This document shows, one piece after another, positions 33,581-42,694 of a stretch of 64,000 bases of DNA (position 1 is the stretch's first letter; each line of letters starts with the position of its first letter). The stretch lies in the NCBI GenBank assembly GCA_045653425.1, contig JAZOLU010000024.1, forward strand, positions 1 through 64,000. The letters are read 5' to 3'. A program made the translations under genes and the position numbers. The stretch is from RGIG3009 sp045653425 (GTDB lineage: Bacteria > Bacillota > Clostridia > Oscillospirales > Acutalibacteraceae). The notes under the pieces are model-generated. The model did no database searches, was not told where the DNA came from, and saw nothing but the letters and a program-made list of their open reading frames with translations.

Positions 33581-34726
33581 CTACATTTTTAACTGTTCGC
33601 GGCGGTATTTCATAACGCCGCACAAATAGCAAAACGCACCAAACGCAATGGACATCCCTTCAAAAACAGGTTCCAGGAAAAAGGCAATCATAAACCCGGC
33701 CGCAATAGAAAACACGGCAATATCCCAACCTGTAGTCTCCGGGTTTTTAAGCGGCGGGAACGATTTTGCCAGTGACACCAAACACCAAACGAACAAGCCG
33801 AGTGCCGGGAAAATACCCGTGTACTTGGCAGCATCTAAGAACAAGTTGTGCGCATAATTTACCACATCAATTTTTCCAAATGGGTTGTCCGACAACGCCG
33901 CCAAAACCTTGGCCGACATTTCCCAACGACCGTTGGTCAACACACCGTCGTTCTCGCTAAACCCTGCGGCAAACCGTTTGGCAAGTTCGGAGGATTCTAC
34001 CCATGTGCGAACACCGGCAACGTTCATCTGATACAGTACGGCCAGACCGACAATCAACACCAGTATCGACACCGCAACGCGCATACTCCTAAAATTGCTT
34101 CTTCGCATATTCATAACCACATTTACCGCAAAACAAATGACGATTAAAAACAACAACGTACGCGAAGCGGAAACAAGCGTGCCGTACAAGGCAACCACAC
34201 ACGCCAAAAGAATGGCCCAGCGTTGTTTGCCTTTTGTAATGTACAAACCATAAAACAACAAACACACTACCGGTATAAACAGTAAATTGTGAAGGGTGGC
34301 CGTAATTTCCCCGCCCCAAACGTTAACAAACGCGCGTTCTTCCAAAGAATAGGGGTTCGCTATATACATTCCCAAATTGAGGGCAGCGTGCAGGAAAAAG
34401 CCAAGCAACATCATTAAAATCGGTTTTTTGGTTTCGCCGGAATGGTGGGCCAGCCAGTATCCTGCAAAAAACAATATCACGGGATTCATCATATTTTTGG
34501 CAAGCCAATCCAGCGTGATGTCGGAATAGTTAATGTAGTAAATGGCGGTATGTAATAACAAAATCACACTGAGCGCAAGCAACGATTTGCTGAAATCCTG
34601 TTTGGCAGCACCCGACCACAAAATGACGCCAACCACCAACAAGGTCAGATAGTTTTCCAACCCGGCAAATCCTAAAAACACGGCGAACAGAAGTGCCGCT
34701 ACGATAGGAATCCATTTCTTTTTCAT
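33581..34726 (-). CDS. O-antigen polymerase/ligase-like protein (Wzy)
   Basis: A 381-residue protein with about 11 membrane segments. The loop with FSENDGVLTNGRWEMSAKVL and NPFGKIDVVNYAHNLFLDAAKYTGIF near residues 240-300 is typical of Wzy polymerases. It is the only polymerase candidate of cluster 2 and with the Wzx at 27740 makes it a separate Wzx/Wzy pathway from cluster 1. It begins 3 bp after the preceding gene. Confidence 0.85.
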   Translation of the reverse strand: MKKKWIPIVAALLFAVFLGFAGLENYLTLLVVGVILWSGAAKQDFSKSLLALSVILLLHTAIYYINYSDITLDWLAKNMMNPVILFFAGYWLAHHSGETKKPILMMLLGFFLHAALNLGMYIANPYSLEERAFVNVWGGEITATLHNLLFIPVVCLLFYGLYITKGKQRWAILLACVVALYGTLVSASRTLLFLIVICFAVNVVMNMRRSNFRSMRVAVSILVLIVGLAVLYQMNVAGVRTWVESSELAKRFAAGFSENDGVLTNGRWEMSAKVLAALSDNPFGKIDVVNYAHNLFLDAAKYTGIFPALGLFVWCLVSLAKSFPPLKNPETTGWDIAVFSIAAGFMIAFFLEPVFEGMSIAFGAFCYLCGVMKYRREQLKM

Positions 34727-34729
34727 TGG

Positions 34730-35947
34730 TTACCTGTCACTCGCTCTCTTTTCTAAAAACTCCAATACGGGTTTGGTCATCGCCCGATAATTTTTCTGTG
34801 TCTGTGCAAAGGTCTGCGCCGACAACCCCTTATCCGCCAGTTCTTTTTCACTACGTTCCAACGTGGTTGTCAAGGCACGGGAAATCCCTGTTACCGATTC
34901 GTCATCAATGAAATAAAAGTAATCGTAGTACTCCGTGGGCATACCGCCAACGCGCGTGGTCAATACCGGTGTGCCCGAAACCATACATTCCAAAATTTTG
35001 GATGAAAACGAGTAGTTACTGTAATCATCCGCTGTGGGTTTGTTAATCACAATCAAATGCGCTTGTTTGAGTGCCTTTAATGCTTCCGCGCGGGCAACGC
35101 GCCCGAAAAAGCGAATACGAGCATCCTTGGCAGCACATTCTTCAATGTAAGTGCTGTCCCCGCCGCCGTATAAATGCAGTTCATAGTCGCCCTCGGTCAT
35201 CATAAACCCGTCCAATAAGGTTTGAATCCCGTAAAGTCGGCTCAAATTTCCGGCATAAACCACGGTTTTCTTGGGGTGCTTTTCCTGCGGGGGAATATCC
35301 TCATACACATCAGCATCCGCAAACCCTTCGGACACCATCCACGGCTTGTGCTCCACGCCAAGACGCTCCGCCATTTGCTTGGTAAAAAGCACGTAACTGT
35401 CGCACTGCGTTTGCAACGCCATCATACGCTTTTGCAGGCGGCCCGCATACCACCCGCGCAGTCCCTTGCTCTTTTTCCAGGTGTACATATACTCCGGCAG
35501 GTCGGTAATCACGGCGGTAAGATGGCACCCATATTTTTTGCACAGTTTTACCGCGGGAGCAGAATACGGCGGGTAGATGGAGTACATCATAACCGCTTTG
35601 TCGGGGTCCTCACGGTGTTGCCGGAGCCAACGCTTAAGCATACCCGTTACACGACGGCGAATGGTCCATTGCTTTAACAGCTGGATGTTGATAAACGGAA
35701 CCCAGTGCACACGCACGCCGCAATCCAGCGTTTCTTCCGTTGCGGGAATGTGCGTGTACCGACTGTGCGGATATGCCGCCACAGGCGGAACACTCATTGC
35801 TTCCACGGTAGCGCCGTTTTCTACCAAGCCCTTTACCAACATCGTCTCGTAGTTCACCGGTGCAACGGATGCCTTTTCCGTGCTGTTACTATTCAGTTGT
35901 TCCATCATCTCCGGCGACACCAGAGACCCCAGCAACAAAATTTTCAT
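34730..35947 (-). CDS. family 4-type glycosyltransferase
   Basis: A 405-residue GT-B enzyme. The N-terminal half begins ILLLGSLVSPEMMEQLNSNS and has ITDLPEYMYTWKKSKG near residue 150; the C-terminal half has TVVYAGNLSRLYGIQTLLDGF near residue 228, LHLYGGGDSTYIEE near residue 255 and SSKILECMVSGTPVLTTRVGGMP near residues 312-334 (E-x7-E type region). The ATG at 35947 has TTAGGAAACAG upstream; 41 extra codons in the longer frame overlap the acetyltransferase gene and are not family-like. Confidence 0.82.
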   Translation of the reverse strand: MKILLLGSLVSPEMMEQLNSNSTEKASVAPVNYETMLVKGLVENGATVEAMSVPPVAAYPHSRYTHIPATEETLDCGVRVHWVPFINIQLLKQWTIRRRVTGMLKRWLRQHREDPDKAVMMYSIYPPYSAPAVKLCKKYGCHLTAVITDLPEYMYTWKKSKGLRGWYAGRLQKRMMALQTQCDSYVLFTKQMAERLGVEHKPWMVSEGFADADVYEDIPPQEKHPKKTVVYAGNLSRLYGIQTLLDGFMMTEGDYELHLYGGGDSTYIEECAAKDARIRFFGRVARAEALKALKQAHLIVINKPTADDYSNYSFSSKILECMVSGTPVLTTRVGGMPTEYYDYFYFIDDESVTGISRALTTTLERSEKELADKGLSAQTFAQTQKNYRAMTKPVLEFLEKRASDR

Positions 35948-35960
35948 AATTATCTGTTTC

Positions 35961-36482
35961 CTAATTTTCTTTTTGCTTAATGATTTTTGCGGGCACGCCG
36001 CCCACCACACAATTGTCCGGAACATCGTGTGTAACAACGGCATTGGCACCAATGACAACGTTATTTCCAATGGTCACCTCGCCCAAAATTTTAGCACCGG
36101 CACCGATAATCACGTTATCACCTATCACAGGGGCGGCCGCTTTGTCCAGTGCTTGACCAATGGTTACCTGTTGTGCAATCCACGCATCTTTCCCAATCCG
36201 CGCGTAGTGCGATACAATGATGCCATTAAGCCCATGCTGCAAGTGCGGAGGCGTTTCAAAGTGCGCACCAAAGCCAATATCTGTGCCCATCGATGCATTG
36301 TTAAACGCATCCATTCGCTTAATACGCAGCAAATATATCATTTGTTGTAAGCGTTTAAGCCATCCCCGCACGTTAGGGTCAATCACAATCTCCCGCATTT
36401 TCCAATAGGTTTTGGGGTTGTAATGCTGTATGTGGTGCATCATCGCAGACACTAAAAAATTCTCTCTGTTTACTCTTGCCAT
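35961..36482 (-). CDS. serine acetyltransferase-like hexapeptide acyltransferase
   Basis: A 173-residue left-handed beta-helix protein with repeated hexapeptides (IGDNVIIGAGAKILGEVTIGNNVVIGANAVVTHDV split over residues 119-154) and the end VVGGVPAKII typical of the SAT/CysE-like group. In a capsule locus it probably acetylates a sugar rather than serine. It starts 2 bp after the TupA-like gene. It might also act on the amino sugar made by the PLP aminotransferase of this operon (inference). Confidence 0.8.
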   Translation of the reverse strand: MARVNRENFLVSAMMHHIQHYNPKTYWKMREIVIDPNVRGWLKRLQQMIYLLRIKRMDAFNNASMGTDIGFGAHFETPPHLQHGLNGIIVSHYARIGKDAWIAQQVTIGQALDKAAAPVIGDNVIIGAGAKILGEVTIGNNVVIGANAVVTHDVPDNCVVGGVPAKIIKQKEN

Positions 36483-36484
36483 AC

Positions 36485-37360
36485 TCACAACCCCAACCAT
36501 TTACCGAGTTCTCGGTCAAATTCCTTGGGCTTAAAGGGAACCAAGCCCCCGCCCGGCGAAAACGTTAATTCACTAAAATAGATAGTCCCGTCAATGTTAT
36601 ACAAATCCACGCGCACAAACTCAAACGGTTGTGCCAACTTTTCTGCCAGCACCACCAGTTGTTCTTTGTTTTGCGGTAACTGTTCTTGCGGGAATCCGCG
36701 ATAGCCCAATCGCACCGGTAATGGTTGCCATTGTTCGTCAAACAAGTTGGTTTTTCGGTTATGCCCTTCTCCCTGATTATAGGAAATCATTTTCACTTTG
36801 CCGTGAAAACAAAATAACTTAAACTCTTCAATTTCGCCCTGCTGCGGTTTCAAGAACCGGTCAATCATAATCCGCGGCTGAATTAACTTGTACTGCTTTT
36901 CGCGGGCTTTGTAATAAAAATTTTCTTTCAGCCATTTGTTAAATTTTTTGCGAGCCACCGCCACATCCAATGCGTGCTTGTCCGGCACCAAAACGTTGTA
37001 GCGAGAACCGTGCGTCCCTTTCATTACAAACGCAGAGGGCAAAGCGTTAAAATCAATATCATCGAAGGATGAATATACGCCCACCACCTCGTTAAGATAC
37101 TGCTCGCCAATGGTGTCCCGCACATACGCCCGCGCTTCGTATTTATCCGCATATTGCCGGTAGTCCAACCACTCGTCTTTAATTTTATGTGCGCAAATCC
37201 ATTCGTTAAATGTACGGGGGGGGGTTAAATCGGGTAGTCTCCCAAACATACACCAGTACAGTAGTTTTGCGTGGTTCTCATCCGAAATCCACTGAGGAAA
37301 CCACATAAATATTTTGGTCAGCACAACCTTCAATAAGATTTTTGCCTTGAATAGCATCAT
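36485..37360 (-). CDS. TupA-like ATP-grasp ligase (copy 1)
   Basis: A 291-residue TupA-like ATP-grasp protein, paralogous to the one at 29755. Shared landmarks: PPRTFNEWI near residue 47, YADKYEARAYV near residue 70, FVMKGTHGSRYNVLV near residue 112, IQPRIMIDRFL near residue 159, EEFKLFCFHGKVKMISYN near residues 176-193 and FVRVDLYNIDGTIYFSELTFSPGGG near residues 247-271. A hydrophobic N-terminal helix may place it at the membrane. Two divergent copies in one operon suggest two different ligation steps. Confidence 0.84.
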   Translation of the reverse strand: MMLFKAKILLKVVLTKIFMWFPQWISDENHAKLLYWCMFGRLPDLTPPRTFNEWICAHKIKDEWLDYRQYADKYEARAYVRDTIGEQYLNEVVGVYSSFDDIDFNALPSAFVMKGTHGSRYNVLVPDKHALDVAVARKKFNKWLKENFYYKAREKQYKLIQPRIMIDRFLKPQQGEIEEFKLFCFHGKVKMISYNQGEGHNRKTNLFDEQWQPLPVRLGYRGFPQEQLPQNKEQLVVLAEKLAQPFEFVRVDLYNIDGTIYFSELTFSPGGGLVPFKPKEFDRELGKWLGL

Positions 37361-37368
37361 TCTCTCCC

Positions 37369-38529
37369 CTATAACTCCGGATTTCCTTTTTCGGCCGCAG
37401 TTCCATCAAAGGCCTTTATGTACTTGGAGACGGTTTCTTGGGTGTTAAGTTTCTGCTCTATATAGGTCTTTGCACCGGTACACAACGTATCGTACTCACT
37501 TTGTCCCATCTCGCACAGTCGATTCAATGCTGAGGCAAAAGAATCGCCGTCCCCTATGGGACAAACATATCCGCCCTTACCGTTTACATCGTTCCAAGGT
37601 GTCTGGTCGCTGATAACAACCGGACGGCCAACCAGCAGGGATTCCACAATGGAGTGCCCGAAATTTTCCCCCGCCGTGGGCATATAGTACGCGTGGCTAT
37701 CGGCAAGGATTTGTGCAATCACTGTATGGTCTACTACTCCCCGATAAGCAACGCGAACCGTGTTGGGCAGGTCCTTTATCGCCTCTTGGCACTGCCGCCA
37801 ATACTCCTCATCCTCAATGGGACCGTAGAGGTTATACGTAATGTTTCCGCCGACTTGCCCCAACCAGCGAATGGCTTGCAGTGTATTTTTGGTGGGGTGA
37901 ATCCGCGCAATGTACGCCAACGTTAACTGACCGGGTTCTTTTTTAATTGCGGTGTGCGCCACGGTTCCCACCACCGACAGGTTTTGAATGTTCAGCAAAT
38001 GAGAACCGGGAACACCCAAGTGACACGCGACTTGATTGCATTCGTCCTCCCCCGTTCCTTGAAAATACACATCACTTAGCAAACGGGAGGCACGAAGCAC
38101 ACGGCAGTACCACGATTTTTTGGTATGCCCGCGCCGAAAGCGTTCCGGATAGAATTCCCCGCGCGGTGCCACCACCACCCGAACCTGCGGGTTGCGTTTT
38201 TTGTACAACAACACCGGCAACAAATCGTTATAACTGAAAAAACTGTTTTGATAGATAACGTCCGGTTGCACCTGCCGAATCAGGGCACTGATATGGCGTA
38301 CAGTATGTTGTCCGTGTGGCACATACCACGCCTTGCCAAAGGAAAACTCGTTCCATCCCTCGGCAATGCCGGGCAGGGGTTTATTGTCGTTCAGTTCGTG
38401 GTTGTTGGCAATAATATAAATCTCAAATTCGTGTTGAACGGATTGAACCAAGTTCATAATGCTGACCGGTGGCCCGCCGCTGTTTTTTTGCGGCCAGAAC
38501 AACGAGGCCATAATGAGCAGTTTTTTCAT
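37369..38529 (-). CDS. family 4-type glycosyltransferase
   Basis: A 386-residue GT-B enzyme: MASLFWPQKNSGGPPVSIMNLV at the N-terminus, VVAPRGEFYPERFRRGHTKK near residue 122, LTLAYIARIHPTKNTLQAIRW near residue 207, and PTAGENFGHSIVESLLVGRPVVIS near residues 292-315 as the donor-binding motif. It overlaps the upstream GT by ATGA, so the two are coupled and probably act one after the other. Confidence 0.85.
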   Translation of the reverse strand: MKKLLIMASLFWPQKNSGGPPVSIMNLVQSVQHEFEIYIIANNHELNDNKPLPGIAEGWNEFSFGKAWYVPHGQHTVRHISALIRQVQPDVIYQNSFFSYNDLLPVLLYKKRNPQVRVVVAPRGEFYPERFRRGHTKKSWYCRVLRASRLLSDVYFQGTGEDECNQVACHLGVPGSHLLNIQNLSVVGTVAHTAIKKEPGQLTLAYIARIHPTKNTLQAIRWLGQVGGNITYNLYGPIEDEEYWRQCQEAIKDLPNTVRVAYRGVVDHTVIAQILADSHAYYMPTAGENFGHSIVESLLVGRPVVISDQTPWNDVNGKGGYVCPIGDGDSFASALNRLCEMGQSEYDTLCTGAKTYIEQKLNTQETVSKYIKAFDGTAAEKGNPEL

Positions 38530-39743
38530 TGGTTTTCCCCTATCTGTTTGGCGATTTCGTCAACCATAGCGCGGTATGTCGTCTTGCGGTCAAACCGTTC
38601 CTCGCCCATACGACGAGAATTACGTCCCATACGAGAACGCAACTCGGCATCGTCAATGAGTTGTTTTAACGCTTCTGCCACCTGCTCCACGTTTTCACAT
38701 TCGCAATTGATGCCACACGCATACTGCGCAATCAATTCTCGATATTCGGGGCATTCCTGCGTGTTAACCACCGGCAAGCCGGCTGCCGCATAATCGGCGT
38801 GTTTGTTAATAATACTTTGCGCCGCGCCCTTCGCAATGGGGTTAACGGCAATGTCCGAATGAGCCAAATACGCCACCATTTCCGCATACGGTCGCCGCCC
38901 CATAAACTCCACCGGCACCTGACAATGCGCGGCGTGTGCCTGGAACTGCCCCATTAACGGGCCGTCACCAATCACCTTAAATATCACCTTTTGTTCGATT
39001 TTATCGGCAATCAAATTTAAGGCGTTAATAATAATATCAATGTTATAACTGTGACCCAGCGTGCCAACGTAGGTAACCCACAGTTCATCCGCGGACTTGT
39101 CCACGGCGATATCGACCACGTTTTGGTCAAAGCGTTCCTTATCCGTTCCCAAATACACGCACAAACCGTGCGGGTCTTTTTTGTTGGAGCGCAACCCACG
39201 CTGTTTGTAAGTTTCCGAAACGGCGATGATACGGTCTGCCTCGCCATAAAAACGGTTGGCGGTAATGCTCATAGGAGCAAACACAAGGTCGCTGATAAGC
39301 GGAACGTGAAAAACCAACTTAAACGCTTCCGGCCACACGTCCTGAATATCCACTATAAAAGGAATGGCGTGTTTTCGGCAATACTTTGCCGCGAAGTGCC
39401 CTGCATCCAGCGAAGGTACCGCCACATACACCAAATCCGGCTTTTTCATTGTTTTAAGGTATTTCCAAAGGTTCCGCCCGAATATGTAGTGGCTGTAAAA
39501 GCGGCGCAAACACACGTTTTTGGGGTATCCCGGTTCGGGGAGCATCGTAAATTGATAGGGTAAGTCCCCCAGCATTTCCGCTTGAACGGTACGCGTTGTT
39601 TTTGTTTTATGAGAGAAATCGGTAGTGATAATCTCCACTTGAAAACCCGCTTGGCACAACATCGTTGCTAAGTAAATAAATCGATTGTTACCCGGTTCAT
39701 TCGGGAGTTGACTGAAATGGTCAATGATAACAATTCGTTTCAT
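38526..39743 (-). CDS. WbuB-like GT4 glycosyltransferase (candidate L-FucNAc transferase)
   Basis: A 405-residue GT-B enzyme resembling the WbuB group: IIDHFSQLPNEPGNNRFIYLA near residue 6, VDIQDVWPEAF near residue 131, a SYNIDIIINAL segment near residue 226, and HADYAAAGLPVVNTQECPEY near residues 324-343. WbuB enzymes of O-antigen loci are linked to N-acetyl-L-fucosamine transfer, and this operon encodes the whole UDP-L-FucNAc pathway, so FucNAc is a reasonable donor. That assignment is inference from family and context. Confidence 0.8.
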   Translation of the reverse strand: MKRIVIIDHFSQLPNEPGNNRFIYLATMLCQAGFQVEIITTDFSHKTKTTRTVQAEMLGDLPYQFTMLPEPGYPKNVCLRRFYSHYIFGRNLWKYLKTMKKPDLVYVAVPSLDAGHFAAKYCRKHAIPFIVDIQDVWPEAFKLVFHVPLISDLVFAPMSITANRFYGEADRIIAVSETYKQRGLRSNKKDPHGLCVYLGTDKERFDQNVVDIAVDKSADELWVTYVGTLGHSYNIDIIINALNLIADKIEQKVIFKVIGDGPLMGQFQAHAAHCQVPVEFMGRRPYAEMVAYLAHSDIAVNPIAKGAAQSIINKHADYAAAGLPVVNTQECPEYRELIAQYACGINCECENVEQVAEALKQLIDDAELRSRMGRNSRRMGEERFDRKTTYRAMVDEIAKQIGENQ

Positions 39744-39746
39744 TTG

Positions 39747-40709
39747 TTATACCTTTCTCACCATAACTTCGTTATATTTCATCATACATACGCCTTCGTC
39801 ATAGGCACCGATGTTCTTTTGATTGGTTATGCCGTTCAGATTGTTCACAATCAGTGCCATATGGTCACACCCGCACTCGTACGCATGGGGGTAGCCGCCG
39901 CCAAAACGCGGGTTTACCTCGGAAATGTAATACTCACCATTCACGTTAAAAATATCAATGTCAATTTGACCTCGATACCCCATCTCCGTCACAAACCGCG
40001 TAATGAGGTCAAATAATTTGTTGTCCTTAAAAGAGATTGCCTTATCCGTCTCGCCCGCGCGCATCACTATCTTTTTCTTGGTAAAGATAGACACCGCTTC
40101 GCCGGAAATCATATCAATATACACGTCAGCGCCGATTTCCTGGCCATCCAAGAACTCTTGGATTAACAAACCATCGTGGTGCGCAAATAAACAGTCAATT
40201 GTTTGGGTGTCGTACGCTTTGGAAATGGCTATACTGGCACTGCCGCAAATTGGCTTGACAAACACCGGATACTTCGCCGTACCGGCGGCAACTTCTTGAT
40301 AAAATGCCGCCTTATCTGTCCACGTTTTGGCGCAACGATAGTTGTGGTCACGCAACCAGCCGTACATTTGGTATTTATTCAAGCACAATTCACACAAGTC
40401 GTACGACGACCCAATAACCGTAACACCCAGTGCCTCAAATTTTTCTCGATGTTTTGAAAGCAGGGACAGTTCCGGGTCAATCAGCGTGAGCACGGCACGA
40501 ATGTGCTCCTTTTGACAAATATCTAAAATGACATCCAAATATCCCGCGTCCGTCATACGGGGGACTTTATAAAAAACATCGGCCTCGTACACGGCAGGAG
40601 CCAGTTCGCTCATATCCGTTGCGACGACCTTGCCGTTATCGCCAACTGCTCGCTTAAAATACTGTACAATTTTGTTGCGCGTACCCGCACTCAAAATCAA
40701 AACGTTCAT
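39747..40709 (-). CDS. ATP-grasp ligase, carbamoyl-phosphate synthase-like
   Basis: A 320-residue ATP-grasp protein of the type often annotated as CPSase large-subunit-like. VLILSAGTRNKIVQYFKRAV forms the N-terminal fold; KYPVFVKPICGSASIAISKAY near residue 145 is the ATP-grasp P-loop and lysine region; LLIQEFLDGQEIGADVYID near residue 180 is the hinge; and INPRF-like YYISEVNPRFGGGYPHAYECG near residues 263-283 holds the metal ligands. Such enzymes sit beside phosphoglycosyltransferases and PLP aminotransferases in many Firmicute capsule loci, as here, with unknown substrates. It is the third ATP-grasp gene of the operon. Confidence 0.82.
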   Translation of the reverse strand: MNVLILSAGTRNKIVQYFKRAVGDNGKVVATDMSELAPAVYEADVFYKVPRMTDAGYLDVILDICQKEHIRAVLTLIDPELSLLSKHREKFEALGVTVIGSSYDLCELCLNKYQMYGWLRDHNYRCAKTWTDKAAFYQEVAAGTAKYPVFVKPICGSASIAISKAYDTQTIDCLFAHHDGLLIQEFLDGQEIGADVYIDMISGEAVSIFTKKKIVMRAGETDKAISFKDNKLFDLITRFVTEMGYRGQIDIDIFNVNGEYYISEVNPRFGGGYPHAYECGCDHMALIVNNLNGITNQKNIGAYDEGVCMMKYNEVMVRKV

Positions 40710-40732
40710 TATCTTCGCTCCCGTCAGTTAAC

Positions 40733-41362
40733 TTATGTTGCTGCTTCGGCACGTTGTTTACGAATCTCGGCAAAATTCCCCTCAGCTACGCGGGTGTCTT
40801 CTGCAATATCACTCTTGCCAATCACTTTTTTAACGGTTAAAAACAGAATATGTATATCTCGTTTGAAACTCACTCCGTTGACGTAATCCACATCCAGTGC
40901 AAAACGTGTGTCCCAATCCACGGAATTTCTGCCGTTGACCTGTGCCCAACCGGTTAAGCCCGGCCTCACACGATGGCGTTGCCGCTCGGTCTCGGTGTAC
41001 CACGGCAGATATTCGATTAACAACGGCCGCGGACCTACAATGGACATATCTCCTTTTAAGATGTTGATTAGTTCCGGCAACTCATCAAGAGACGTACTAC
41101 GTAACATCTTGCCGTACCGAGTCAGCCGTTGCTCGTCCGGAAGGAGATTCCCCGCCGCATCCTTTTGACAGGTCATCGTACGAAATTTGATAAGTTTGAA
41201 TATCTTTTCATCCTTGCCCGGTCGGGGCTGCGTAAAGAACGGATTCCCCCGCATTGCCACCGCACCAACCACCGCCAAAATTAACAGTACGGGAAACAGC
41301 AACGCCAGTGCGGCGAAGGACACGATAAAATCCAAAAATCTCTTAAAAAATTGAATGTACAT
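40733..41362 (-). CDS. initiating phosphoglycosyltransferase (bacterial sugar transferase, PglC-like)
   Basis: Transfers a sugar-1-phosphate to undecaprenyl phosphate to start repeat-unit assembly. The 209-residue protein is the minimal monotopic form: one re-entrant hydrophobic helix (FLDFIVSFAALALLFPVLLIL), then GNPFFTQPRPGKDEKIFKLIKFRTM near residues 40-64, LRSTSLDELPELINILKGDMSIVGPRPLL near residues 88-116 with the catalytic Asp-Glu pair, and RPGLTGWAQVNGRN near residue 133. It is next to a PglE-like aminotransferase, hinting at an amino-dideoxy sugar as first residue. Cluster 1 has no such gene. Confidence 0.92.
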   Translation of the reverse strand: MYIQFFKRFLDFIVSFAALALLFPVLLILAVVGAVAMRGNPFFTQPRPGKDEKIFKLIKFRTMTCQKDAAGNLLPDEQRLTRYGKMLRSTSLDELPELINILKGDMSIVGPRPLLIEYLPWYTETERQRHRVRPGLTGWAQVNGRNSVDWDTRFALDVDYVNGVSFKRDIHILFLTVKKVIGKSDIAEDTRVAEGNFAEIRKQRAEAAT

Positions 41363-41379
41363 ACCGTTCCCCCAGCTTG

Positions 41380-42654
41380 TTATTTGAAGCAGGCGCGTAC
41401 AATGTCAATAACCTTTGCCTGTTCTTCAACCGTCATCTTGTTATCGCTGGGCAAACAAAGTCCTCGATGGAAAATATCCGCCCCCACATCCAACGGGTTG
41501 CCGTCTTTTCCGTATGCATCAGCCATAACAGACGCGTTTGTTTGGGAACGGCCGTCTCCCTCACGAGTAACAAAGGCATTGGCGCGGTAGATGGGTTGCA
41601 TATGCATCGGTTTCCATATCGGTCTACCTTCAGCATGGCATATCGCCAATGCCTCCAATACTTCCGTTGGGCAGGTTTTTCCGTCCTCACTGATATACGA
41701 TGCCACACATTCGCCGCGCACCTGCGGACACATCGCCTCACGGTCAATTGTCATACAGGATAACCAAAAGTTGGGCATACTGTTTTCGGCATCGTACGGA
41801 TTCATTTTTACAGGCAATCCGCGGAATCCTTCCCTATACCGCTCATAAATGGCTTTTTTTTGCGCTATATGTTCCTCTATGTACGGGATTTGGCCACGCA
41901 CACAACCCGCAACGATGTTGCTCATACGGTAGTTGTAACCCACCTCTTCGTGTTGGTACCACGGTGCCGCTTCACGGCTTTGGGTGGACCAATTGCGAAC
42001 CTTGTTTGCCGCCTCTTCATCGTTGGTAAGTAACATACCGCCGGACGAACCGGTGATGATTTTGTTTCCGTTAAAGGAAATGGCGTTGTACGTGCCGAGT
42101 GACCCCGTTTGCACACCTTTGTACGTAGCCCCCAACGATTCGGCGGCATCCTCAATAATAACAGCGTTGTGCGCATCGCAAATCGCCTTAATTTCATCCA
42201 TTTTTACGGGCGTTCCGTAAAGATGAACCACAACCACCACCCGAACATCGGGATACAGTTCAAACGCCTTTTCCAAAGCAACGGGGTCCATATTCCAGGT
42301 GTCGTATTCCGTGTCAATAAATATCGGCACGCCGCCCTCATACACAATGGGATTCACCGTGGCGGCAAAAGTGCAGTCGGAGCAAAATACCTTTTCTCCC
42401 GGTTTAACACCTGCCAATTTAACTGCCATATGCAGTGCCGCTGTACCGCAAGATAACGGAACCGCATAACAACACCCCGTTTTTGCGCTCACCAATCGCT
42501 CTACCTCGTTAATATTTTCGCCAATGGTAGACATCCAGTTGGTGTGAAACGCCTCCGCCATATAATTCAATTCCGGGCCGTGCATTGTTGGGCTGGAAAG
42601 CCAAACTTTCTTTTCAAACGGCCGAAAATGTTTCTCAATATATTTGGTTTTCAT
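41380..42654 (-). CDS. DegT/DnrJ/EryC1-type PLP aminotransferase (PglE/PseC-like)
   Basis: PLP-dependent enzyme that aminates a 4-keto nucleotide sugar. The 424-residue protein has VWLSSPTMHGPELNYMAEAF near residue 17, PLSCGTAALHMAVKLAG near residue 66, DCTFAATVNPIVYEGG near residue 93, IEDAAESLGATYKG near residue 166, and the PLP lysine in SFNGNKIITGSSGGML near residue 190. The ATG at 42654 follows AGGAAGG; 33 extra codons upstream overlap the preceding gene. The keto sugar could come from CapE, or from a dehydratase outside the window. Confidence 0.87.
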   Translation of the reverse strand: MKTKYIEKHFRPFEKKVWLSSPTMHGPELNYMAEAFHTNWMSTIGENINEVERLVSAKTGCCYAVPLSCGTAALHMAVKLAGVKPGEKVFCSDCTFAATVNPIVYEGGVPIFIDTEYDTWNMDPVALEKAFELYPDVRVVVVVHLYGTPVKMDEIKAICDAHNAVIIEDAAESLGATYKGVQTGSLGTYNAISFNGNKIITGSSGGMLLTNDEEAANKVRNWSTQSREAAPWYQHEEVGYNYRMSNIVAGCVRGQIPYIEEHIAQKKAIYERYREGFRGLPVKMNPYDAENSMPNFWLSCMTIDREAMCPQVRGECVASYISEDGKTCPTEVLEALAICHAEGRPIWKPMHMQPIYRANAFVTREGDGRSQTNASVMADAYGKDGNPLDVGADIFHRGLCLPSDNKMTVEEQAKVIDIVRACFK

Positions 42655-42694
42655 AAAACCAATCCTTCCTGTTATGCGCGGTATATCACGTTGT

